From contig KL647299.1 of NCBI GenBank assembly GCA_000727475.1, positions 1,160,095 through 1,224,094 of the forward strand: a stretch of 64,000 nucleotides of DNA. Direction: 5' to 3'. Made by a program: the position numbers and the translations under genes. Positions 23,961-34,421 of the stretch are shown piece after piece. Every line of letters starts with the position of its first letter. Positions within the stretch are counted from its first letter, which is position 1. The notes below the pieces were generated by a model that worked only from the letters and a program-made list of their open reading frames with translations, searched no databases and was not told where the DNA came from. The DNA is from Sarcocystis neurona (taxonomy: Eukaryota; Apicomplexa; Conoidasida; Eucoccidiorida; Sarcocystidae).

Positions 23961-26309
23961 GGTGCAATTTGGTTAATAAGATTTTACGAAGACAACAATT
24001 TGTCAGGACAGGGACAAATAGCCCTCTTTGCCTTGTGGCAGCGGGGGAACACGACAACTGCAGGAGAAAAACTTACAGCCGGTACACAACCACGAATAGT
24101 CAAGAAAAGAAAAGACCACGCTAGTCCACCCTTTCAGGAGTGGTTGTCGCCAAAAGTGAAGACACTGCAAGTGCGTGACAGTCCCCTCAATACACACGGA
24201 AAGAGGCGCTGTTCAGAAGACAGGATGCGATTGACGAATGCTACAGCTATTATATTGTTCAGGTGTGTGTGCAGGTGGTGGTTGCTGGGGGGTGGTTCCG
24301 CTCGACCGTCATTAGGAGATAGCTTGCCGAACCCTGGAGAATGTTCTGCCAAATGTTGAGCACAGACGAACCGGGGAAATTGAAGAGTCACATCGATAAG
24401 GCACAACTGACGCAAAGTTCGTCAATGTGTTCGCTCACGACGACAAATTACAGAGAGTGACGTATGGGTAAACCGGTTGAACCGTGACAACACGCCTGCA
24501 GGACTCTTAATTGCGCACCCGGGCACTATGTGCTCGCAACCCACCACCTGGCGGCAGCTAGTGCGTCACTGGCGGGCGCCCGTACAAAGGCGTCGTGTCT
24601 TGATGCGCCACCAGCCGCCCCGAACGCACACAAAAGAAGCCGAAGAGCCACGAGATGTGGGGAGTCTGGGAAAAATAGTAAGTTGCCTCGTGGGTTCACG
24701 ACGTGAAGATAGACAGGTTGAAGATGGGAGGAATCTTGCGTGGTCGCAGCTGTACAGTGGACGTTCTGCGCCTGCTCTGCGGCGCGAGAGCTGAAGACAA
24801 GGCCGGTCGTCACCAACAAGATGCTTCCTTAGTGATCTGTCCCCCACCTCAGTACATCACCTTTCAGAGTATTAGCTCGCATACGTCATGGTTGAGTGAC
24901 AGGTGAACCACGGTTCTTTTCTGTTTTAGCGTTGGTTATTCTATGCAAATTTTCTCCTCGGACGTTCGCGTCGCCGGACAATACTGAGGAAAAATGTGAG
25001 GCACAGAGCACGCTCATCCAAGAGTTGTTTGGTACAGTCCTTCATGCCCCGTGGACTCGCGTGTAGCCAGGTAGCGTTGCCACTTGTGGTCGCCAGAAGA
25101 CACATTATGCGCTGTTTATGTTCCCCCGTCACTTGCACCCACAGATGGATGCTGGCAAGTAGGAAACTCCAGCTACTGCTGGCACTCAGTATGTGCCTGG
25201 CCTGTATGGAACAGTACAGCTGAGATCTTCCTGGCGAACGACGCGCAGCGCACTACACGTGGCGAGACCATATACACCAGAGGAGATCTCAGACAAAGCA
25301 ATGATGCTGATGGTAGGCCTCGTAATCTTCTGCAGAGACAAGATATGCAGGGGTTAGTGCGTGACACCTGCGTAGATTAAGTAATTTTTAGCGTACAGCT
25401 TGTAACTTCGCAGATGGCGGTGTAGCGCTGCACTCTGTAGATCTCCGTGTTGTGTGTGTGTCCGGTGCTGCGCTCTGCTGGGTACGTAGTCACAATAGTC
25501 ACATTTCTGTTGACTACTTCTAGGGCGTTGGAGGTGGTGCCAGGCTCCGCTTGCGCTTTGTTGGGACCTGCAGTATTCAAATGTAGCAGTGTACCGATTT
25601 GTTCTGAGATACGTCGGTCGATAATCCCTTAGTCACAAACTGAACTCTTGGCCGCCCTATATTTTCGTGAGGTGTGCATTTATATGGCAACGTACTCAGC
25701 CCCTCGAAGTGTCCCTGTACGGGGACGCCGCAGCAATCGCAAGCTGAACTGGACGTCAACGTCCTGATTTTCTACTAAATACCCTGTGCACATCTTTGAA
25801 AACATGCAGTTCCAGGTTACAATATCCGAGATCTTTCAGTAGACGCGTACTGGGAATTTTCTGCGAGGCCTCCTGGTTACTGCGCAGCGCCGCGTAGAGC
25901 TCCGCTTCCTCGAGCTAATTTCAACACTTACTGCGCTTTCGCGACAAGCACAGCTACGGCTGTAGTCAGCAACACTCGCAGCGATAGGCAGTGCGTTCAG
26001 TATACACGGCCCTTCATGCCACAATTGGCACGTGCTCTTGAAGTCGAAGCGCTCCGTAGTCCGCTCGCTTTGACAATCCGCTGCATGTACGTCTTACGTG
26101 TCAAGCAGAACTACTTTACTGTGGACGTAACTGCCATCCCAGTACTTATCACTGCGATGCGTACCTCATGGCTACCGTTACTTCTAAATTGTGCAGACCT
26201 CCTGTACGTAACCTCGAACACACCATAAGGTTAATAGGCGTATTCTGTTACGGTCGCCTCTACCGTTGTTGCGCAGTGGCCATAGTCTTCCACAAACACG
26301 TGTCAGTCA
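23961..26309. other. Intergenic region upstream of reductase copy A
   Basis: About 2.3 kb without a supportable gene. It should hold the promoter and 5' UTR of the minus-strand reductase gene. Open frames here are short and show no recognisable protein or coherent splice sites. Confidence 0.55.
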
Positions 26310-26900
26310 AGGCTATTTAAAACGACTTTCATGATCCCGGGCTGGTTTAACAAGTGAAATATTAGCCACATATTAATATATTTTATTGATCGGCGAGAAG
26401 GGAAGATAAAGAACTTTTGTACTCGTAACCATGCTAACACAAATGAACTTTTACATGGTAAGATTGAGCGTGGACTATAGAATGAAACAATGTGCTCCAA
26501 CGTCTAAGTCTCTAACATACCTTTTACCTGACACTGTACGGAACGTAACTCCACTACGTATAGTACCAGAGTGGTATTTCTTAGCATATTATGCCATATT
26601 AAAAGTAATTCCTAGTAAAACAGGGCACTAAACTCATGGATACTTGCTATTCCAATCGGGGATTAACGCGGTATCCTGTGCTCCCGTACATATCACACGA
26701 AATGAGTTCTCTGTTGGTGATAAACCACGTTCCACTACAAAATTTAGTGTAGTCCTTTGTTGTTATAATAGTGAAGCAAGTATAATGATAACAGTGGAGA
26801 TACTACCTAGAGAGGCTGGCTCTGCGATACGGACAATAAAACCCCATAAGCTAGCGCTGGTACAACGCCTCTGGGGGACTGCAGTGCAGACGTACAAATA
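26310..26900. mobile_element. Nuclear insertion of mitochondrial DNA (NUMT), AT-rich
   Basis: This block is clearly richer in A+T than its surroundings. It holds a cytochrome b fragment on the plus strand (listed separately). Coccidian nuclear genomes are known to carry many such mitochondrial fragments, often scrambled, like the mosaic mitochondrial genome itself. Only the cytochrome b piece is identified directly. That the flanks (about 26310-26520 and 26640-26900) are further mitochondrial pieces, perhaps rRNA or cox fragments, is inferred from their composition. The limits are approximate. Confidence 0.65.
26527..26625 (+). pseudogene. cob: Cytochrome b fragment of mitochondrial origin
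   Basis: The frame reads [20 protein letters not shown] and then [13 protein letters not shown]. This is the conserved PEWYFLAYY segment of cytochrome b, from the C-terminal half of the protein, and it resembles the apicomplexan form. Only about 33 residues are present. The part before VTPL looks altered or partly deleted, and the frame runs into unrelated sequence on both sides. It cannot make a working protein. It is a nuclear copy of an organellar gene. Confidence 0.88.
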
Positions 26901-27640
26901 GAAAGCCTCCAGGGGTCAGATACAACTCTGTGTTAGCGCCCCCCACAGGGCAATCGAATGGACTCACAACAACCAAGGGATGCGCAGGCCTTTCACGCGT
27001 TTGAGTGCGCTTTGAGTGCGCTTTTTACCACGGTGCGGAACGCCGCAACTACGCATGCTTTTCTGAGTGCAGAAGAAGCCCCTATTCGAAACGACGTAAA
27101 AGAGAGAAAACGTAAACCAAGCTAAGTTCGGATATCTTCCGCCCAAAGTCGTCCGCGTCAGCAGCATAATTGCCTGGCATTAACGTTGGTAACAACACAC
27201 GCTGTCCTCGTTGATAATGGTGCGTTGTGAATGCGCTGCGACACGGTCACACAAGATCCACACCGACGGAAGACAGCTTTCGGGAACATGTAGCAGCAGA
27301 AGATCAGCTTCTTCCCCGCTCACTATATGCACCCCGGCTGAAGATCAGCTTCTTCCCCGCTCACTGTGTTCACCTCGGCTGCTTGCCAGAAGCATGCCAT
27401 TCCACTGACGTGTTTTGGGTGCCACCCGTTGTCCCTCAGACAGTATTACGCCGCACTTCCGGCTTTCAAACACAAGTTTTAAACACTCGAAGCAATATGA
27501 TCATCCGTCAGAACATTGCAGGACAACTAAGTGTTGCCAGCACCGGGAATGGGCGTGACTGCGTGATTCCTGCTCTTCAAAGAAAGATATGTGCGTAGAC
27601 ACACCAACGCAATAACTCGGGTCTGCTTCGATACTAGACG
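26901..27640. other. Intergenic region with a small 41-bp tandem duplication
   Basis: No gene was found. A 41-base unit is duplicated at 27299-27380: agatcagcttcttccccgct occurs at 27301 and again at 27342, with a few changes in the second part of the unit. The end of this region should contain the 3' UTR of the minus-strand PH-domain gene. Confidence 0.6.
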
Positions 27641-30600
27641 TCAAACCGTCTTGGCAGTTGGGCCAATGGAGGGTTTGCGGCTTGACACGCCGTCGCAGTC
27701 GACCCCGCTGTCAGAGTTCCCCCGAGATGCCTCAAAACCCATGTCCGTCAGGACAGGCGCTTTCTCCAGGCCCTCTATATGCTTGACCTTCTTAGCGTCC
27801 ACGGCAGTGCGCAGTGTGCGACCCTTCAGTTGTAGCGGGCGTTCCTTCTTCCGGCTGCCTCTTCCACCCGAATGTTTCACGAGGGCAAAGTCCACCAAAA
27901 GCTCTTCTTCCAACTCGTATCCGTTACAGAGCTTCAAGTTGCTCCGCGCCGCAAAGCTTTCTGGGGGGCGTCGAGCAATCCAGCAGATCACACGATGTTC
28001 ACGGTTTGTTGCAACTCTTCAGCTGGGCAGCAATGTACAACTTTGGAAAGCAGAAAACACAGCTAAAATGTCGCGGCACTACACGCAAATCACTCCACCC
28101 AGGCAAAGACGTGCCTCTCTGCAAGAGCGTAAACGCACCTGGCCAAAAGCGTGAAGAGACTGCGCTGGCTGGAAGCGCGCCTATCTCCTGTCAGAAGCCC
28201 CGAACACGCAGTGGCACAGCATGCGTCGTGCTGCATCAGCACGGACTTTCAAGCGGGCTGTTACGGAATTAAATTGCGTGGGAGAAACTCACAGAGAACC
28301 GCAGTCCACTGAATTTACCTGGAGCGCGGCGGCCACCAGCTCCGAGCAAAAGTAACCGCCCTCTTCTCCTGAACAAAGATAAGTACAGAAACGTCAACCT
28401 GCTCTAGCCAACCTGCTCTCACCTTCCTCCTATAAAAAATAAGGCCCACTTTTGAGGTGGTGGAAACGGCAGTTCTAGTTGTCTTCCTAGAAGATGACAC
28501 TAATTGCTCTCGTTTTCTGAGGTTCACCCGTCGCTAGGAAATAACTGTCAATTGCGTACACGGCACTAGAGCACTTACCTGATTTCTTTCCAGAAATTAA
28601 TTTTGCAATCGAGAGTTCATAGTTCCTGCCAATCACTCTCTTAATAAACGCTAGCAGTCGGTCCAGTTTTTCTGCCGTTCGCGGGCCCCGGAGACGCCGA
28701 AGTACTATCCTGTAGAAATGAAAAGCGCTTTAGAAGCCCAGAAGAACTCTGACTATTGCTCGCGTGTCGCACTCACGAAGACCATCAATATACCTCCCCT
28801 CAAAGATAAAGATGGGAGTCCGACAATGCATCTACAAATATATTTGACTGTGTGAGGCGCTGTACATTCTGGGCCGCAATGCTGCATCGCGGCTTACTTT
28901 CGGTAAGCTGTAAACCAGGCCGACTTCGTAAACAGATTCCAAGGTGTGACAATTACCCCCTGTCAAGAGCAAACACAGCCATATAGGGATCTGTAGAGAC
29001 GCAGTACCTCCTGTAAAAGCGTCTGCAGATACTTTAGTGAGGGCTGTATGCCGCCGCCTTGACAGCACCGTATGCAACCGGAGACTCACGAGAACTGCCT
29101 GCGCCCAAATTTATAGGCAACCAAGCGTGTACAGTGCTTGCACAAAGTAACATGAAAAGATAATCCTCGTCCTTGCCGCATTCACAAGCGCTTCACGAAT
29201 GTGCTGTAGAATTCCGTAAAAAGCACCTACGTGTACGCCGTAACACCCCTAACCATACTGAGACTACACAAATCTATGCAGGTACGTGTACACGGGGACG
29301 CACTGTGTCGCCCATGCATTCAAGGATCAAAATCTGGCCCTCGATGCTCCGGAGCAATAATGCAACGTGGTCGTAGGTTCCTCGCGTTATTGCTCTCTGT
29401 AAAGCGGCGTTCAAGACTTTTGTTCTGCATATGCAAGCAGAGGCAGGCACTCATCCAAAAAAAAGCACTGCACCAGTCAGCGCTGCATTTTAATTAACAC
29501 AAGTAGGTAGTCTCTGTTTAGAGGACTCGGTTACAAAGTAGGCAGATAACGGCAAAATACCTGGTGCGTACCCTCGAGAACCGTCCCTCGACACACGCGC
29601 GGCGTACAGTCACAAGAAGACAAAGTCGAACTAAAGAGTCATGCAGTCTCTATGGACGCTGTTGAGCAACAGGTATCGTGCGGCAATTCAAAAACTCCAC
29701 TATCCGTCGGCAGAATTCGTAGTTGCTGCTCGCCTGCTGGTTGCTATCGTCTGCGCAAAATCTCACCTGAAAAGGAGGATGTCGCCCGTATCAGCAATGC
29801 TTGAAAACGTTGCTGGAGAAATCCGTTCAACCTTCCAAAAACCTTTCTGTTGCGACACACTCACTGCGTGTCGGGCACTTATGCGACAATTTTTAGCAAC
29901 CTGACTCAACTTGTCAATCCAGTCGACAACTTCCAGGTAGGGACCCTAGCACAATCAGAAGGAGTACACGGGCAAACACCGTCCCTACCGTGCAACAAGA
30001 ACCTCTCTCTTCATGATAATAATATCAAGTGAGTGCCTGGAAGTCCCATAAACGAGGCACAATCGGCCAAAAAAGATACGCGCCTGATATCTGCGTTGTC
30101 ATAAACGCGGTCCTGGAAGTATGGTGGCAGGACACGGTTAGGCAAATACGACCCAGTGCGCTGCCTCTTCCCATATTCACACTTGTCAATTACTATTCCC
30201 AGCGGCGTTTCCGAAAGACCGAGTCATTGCGCGAACTCACCGCTAGCTCGAAAGCCCGTGTTGACCCAACAGGTTTCACGCGACATCTTACTCCTTCAGT
30301 GGGGTCCCGACCCATCTCATAAATGCGACTCTTTCCTCCTCCGCAGCACAAAAGCTCCATCCACTTCCCTGAAGACACGAGATGGCAACCCCACGGAACA
30401 CAATTTGTACGTCAGACACTGTGCTGCGTGTTGCAGGTGCCGAGACTTCGGCACCACTGTTCAATCTTCATGTGCACTTACACCGACAAAGGGGGCGTGA
30501 AGCGCCTCAACTACTGACCACCCTTGTTGGAGTACACACAGCCGATACTGAAAGGCGGCAGGTCAAACCAGTAACCGATATATTGTTATTACGATTGAAG

Positions 30601-33600
30601 TACGCGCCTGTGTTGCACCAAAAGTCAAGCATCACGTGCCCGATAGATGGGAGCTTCCCTCGTGCGTGTGATTTCAAGTGTATCGTGCTGACGGGTGAAA
30701 TCACCACGTTATCCGTGCACAAATGTTTTTCAAGCCCTGCCATAATAATCGGTTCTCCACAGCGCTGTCGTAGAGTACGAAAGAGAAAATAGTATTGGGT
30801 TTGTGGAGCTTTGCCGTCACCAGACCCACAATAGCTCGCACTTACTTCCGTGTGGCTGCGGGAGTTGGACAGTGCTCCCCATGGTGTTCACGAGACCGCA
30901 TTTGAATTCACGGGGATCCCACAAACACTGAAAAAAACATTCACATTTGGAAACGCCAGCCCTACGAATGAACAGGAATACTATACTATGAACACTTCCG
31001 TTTGTTGAAGGGAGAATAAGAGAGCTATGCTCTTTGCAAAGCAGATAAGTTGATACAGGGGCCGAAAGAATGCCCAGGACGCAGATCCTGCGACTGTTAT
31101 GTGCTCCTGAGGCAAGTGCGATGTGCACATATGCTGGATTGTATGACTCCGACCCGCGGGTACTCTACTGGCTTTACTTTCGTCTTTCAAGATGTCTGAT
31201 GTGGACTGGCGGAGTGGCGTCGCGCGCATTTTGCCACTTGTGACACTTGTCACGAAAGAGACTACTACAGTCGCAGCACGGATGTTCCACACTTTCCTTT
31301 TCCAGTTTTTTGCCTACATTTGAAAAAGTCTGTCACCTTGACTACGTTTGCAAATGGAAACTCTCACGGAGTGTCTCACCTGGATCTTGATCTTTACTAA
31401 ATTGAGATCAATACGCCCAGCGGGGACAACATCAGCTGCGTCGCGAAAGTACAGCAAACGGTTATCTTTCAGTACAAACCATCTTGTCTGCCAACCCACT
31501 GATGGGTTGGGGCTCCTTTTTTTCAAAAATCCGGCTTTAACAAGACTGTCTGCCTGTAAAATTCAAAGGAACGTATGTGCAGTGCCACTCGCATCAGCGT
31601 TGCTGCTCACACGCAGAGTCCGTTGAGGGGGTGCTGTAAATAATAAGGTGAAAGATTTGGTGGCTTCACCGGTACTGCGACTTTTGCTCCGTCACTGTGT
31701 GAGCATAGATCCGTTCAACAAACAAGCCCCTGCAGTGCATTTGTGTAGCGGGCGGAATGCACCATACCGGTCGTGGGGGGACACGAGAAAGACTCAACCG
31801 TTTGACGAGGGCTGCAGAATCAGTTGACGCTGCCCGTCGTCGAGGATGGGATTGACCCTCATAATATGCGTCTTCCGGGGAAAGCGCTGCAGAAGCAGGT
31901 AAACTGCGAATGAAACAGGTGGAAACCGTTTGCCAGGTTGCAACCTCGATGCCACTCAGTTTCTTGGTATCTTCTCTCCATATGAGTTTCTATCCTGACA
32001 CCAACTACCACTATAGGAGAAAATCCTCGACGCCAAGATCATGGGATCAGCGTAGGTACAGCAGACTAGAAAACAGGACGTCTTTCCTCTCGTACTGTGC
32101 GGACAACTTTACATTTCGTACAGGGGACGTTACTGCATCTCGTCTCTCGAGATATTCAGACAGGTCGCGCCGTTGTCACACGGCGTGGGGGGCAGGGACA
32201 AGCGACGACGGAATTCAACATTGGGCGCGTCCATCAGAAAAGAAAAAAGGCTAACGTTGCACACCAGATTGCTTTTTGTCGAAGCCTGCCCGCCGTGACA
32301 CTTACACTCGTCTGCGTCCATGTGTGCAGTCGGTGGGCTGTGCTCACCTACAGCACTTTCCACTTCTTCTGCATCCGGCGCATCGAAGAAAGAATGCAGC
32401 CCAGGATTCACAGATCCGTCGTCTTGTTCCGTCAGAGTTTCGGGACGAGTGTCGTCATCCTGGGTGCAGCAGAGGACTCAGGAATTTGCCCAGAAAATAC
32501 CTAACGAGTTGTGTATTAAGTGGCATGACAACATTCCTCAGCAATGACAAGTAGCGTATGCCGCACTAGAGATGCATTGACGTGTACAGCCCTATGCTCG
32601 AGGATACCCCTAGCAGCTGAAAAATCACTTGAGCTTTTATCTAATGCTGAAAGGGAAGCCAGACCATACCGAGAGCACACACTCCTGGGTGCCCGGAGAG
32701 TTCTCCGCAGTGTACTCAACAATGTCCTCGTCCTCGGTACAAGGTGCATCGGACGCCTCGTATTGCTCGGCCGCGTTCATTGCATCGTCTTCAGTCTCCA
32801 ATACTTCCGGCTGCGGAGCGTCACTGTGATCGGGAAGGGCGACAGACTCACGCTGCGCGGCACCTGAAGTTCCACTTGATGGCACCGAGCCTGAAATATC
32901 ACAAAGGACGGCACGCATGTCACATAGGTATGGTCGAAGATTCCACAAATCTAGTGGCCGCAACAACACAATCGTTGCAAAATTCGACCCACTTGGCTTA
33001 ATGCAGAGGAGGGGACGATAGCGTACTAACGCTAAAAAATGAAACATATCCCGGCCTGACACAACGTTCACTCCACGGGCACAACGCAGCGGTAAGCCCG
33101 ACGGAAGGACCTCTTTTTACAGTAACGCTGTAGTCGCACTCACTGGTCTCAAGCGCTTTACAACCTATTTACGATAGAGCATATAGTGGTCATGATCGCA
33201 GAAAAATAGTCACTAAGTCAACATCTTTCTGTTTTGCAAATCGAGGACAGACACACTCTATTTACGATAGAGCATACAGTGGTCATGATCGCAGAAAAAT
33301 AGTCACCNNNNNNNNNNNNNNNNNNNNNNNNNNNNNNNNNNNNNNNNNNNNNNNNNNNNNNNNNNNNNNNNNNNNNNNNNNNNNNNNNNNNNNNNNNNNN
33401 NNNNNNNNNNNNNNNNNNNNNNNNNNNNNNNNNNNNNNNNNNNNNNNNNNNNNNNNNNNNNNNNNNNNNNNNNNNNNNNNNNNNNNNNNNNNNNNNNNNN
33501 NNNNNNNNNNNNNNNNNNNNNNNNNNNNNNNNNNNNNNNNNNNNNNNNNNNNNNNNNNNNNNNNNNNNNNNNNNNNNNNNNNNNNNNNNNNNNNNNNNNN

Positions 33601-34421
33601 NNNNNNNNNNNNNNNNNNNNNNNNNNNNNNNNNNNNNNNNNNNNNNNNNNNNNNNNNNNNNNNNNNNNNNNNNNNNNNNNNNNNNNNNNNNNNNNNNNNN
33701 NNNNNNNNNNNNNNNNNNNNNNNNNNNNNNNNNNNNNNNNNNNNNNNNNNNNNNNNNNNNNNNNNNNNNNNNNNNNNNNNNNNNNNNNNNNNNNNNNNNN
33801 NNNNNNNNNNNNNNNNNNNNNNNNNNNNNNNNNNNNNNNNNNNNNNNNNNNNNNNNNNNNNNNNNNNNNNNNNNNNNNNNNNNNNNNNNNNNNNNNNNNN
33901 NNNNNNNNNNNNNNNNNNNNNNNNNNNNNNNNNNNNNNNNNNNCAAATCGAGGGCAGACACACTCTATTTACGATAGAGCATACAGTGGTCATGATCGCA
34001 GAAAAATAGTCACTAAGTCAACATCTTCCTGTTTTGCAAATCGAGGACAGACACACTCTATTTACGATAGAGGATACAGTGGTCATGATCGCAGAAAAAT
34101 AGTCACTAAGTCAACATCTTCCTGTTTTGCAAATCGAGGACAGTCACACCTAAGCAGCAGAGAATGAAAATGACTCTGCAGGCCCTGAAGCACAGCTGCA
34201 GCCACCCACACAACAACCGACGCCCTGAATACATCTCACTGGCGCGAAACACGTCGAGGTACAGAGGAAATGTACTGTTAACGAGCTGCCACAATTCGCA
34301 TCCACGGCGAGCGGTTTCAGATGCCTAACCTCTTCGCTGAGGATTTGCAGGTGGCGCCATCGCGAACGAGCGGCTTCGAGCCTCTCGAAAATCGCTTCCG
34401 ACAAACGAACGGTGTGACTGA
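27641..34421 (-). CDS. PH-domain protein (5' exons incomplete)
   Basis: Exons on the minus strand, 5' to 3': 34240-34421 (candidate), 32670-32890, 32265-32459, 31380-31553, 30846-30927, 30241-30368, 29865-29945, 28898-28959, 28579-28709 and 27641-27960 (stop). From 32890 on, every junction agrees in phase. A pleckstrin-homology domain starts in 31380-31553: KAGFLKKRSPNPSVGWQTRW, then FVLKDNRLLYFRD and GRIDLNLVKIKIQ. It ends with a C-terminal helix, EVVDWIDKLSQ, in 29865-29945. About 70 residues lie between the early strands and STRAFELA, which is long for this fold and suggests a loop insertion. PH domains commonly bind phosphoinositides at membranes, so a membrane role is inferred. The upstream exons are acidic and disordered. 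The C-terminal part is helical, basic and unrecognised. The first exons are unresolved: at least one is missing between 34240 and 32890, where the minisatellite and the sequence gap lie. A Ser/Thr/Pro-rich open frame at about 34440-34740 may be a further 5' exon. Confidence 0.8.
33164..34147. repeat. 93-bp minisatellite, interrupted by an assembly gap
   Basis: Units start with ctatttacgatagagcat at 33165 and 33258 and again after the gap at about 33965 and 34058, giving a period of 93. Units differ by only a few bases (for example gagcatata, gagcataca, gaggataca). Each contains gtggtcatgatcgcag and gtcactaagtcaacatct. The array lies between exons of the PH-domain gene, inside an intron if the upstream candidate exon is real. 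The true copy number is unknown because of the gap. Confidence 0.93.
33308..33943. other. Assembly gap (636 N)
   Basis: This is a run of undetermined bases inside the 93-bp minisatellite. If the estimated size is right it would hold about seven more units, but gap sizes in scaffolds are often rough. A missing exon of the PH-domain gene could also lie here. Confidence 0.99.

Noticed and set aside
33218..33993. Long minus-strand open frames of 247 and 236 residues in the minisatellite
   Set aside because: They are open only because the 636 undetermined bases are translated as X. The repeat unit itself contains stops in these frames.
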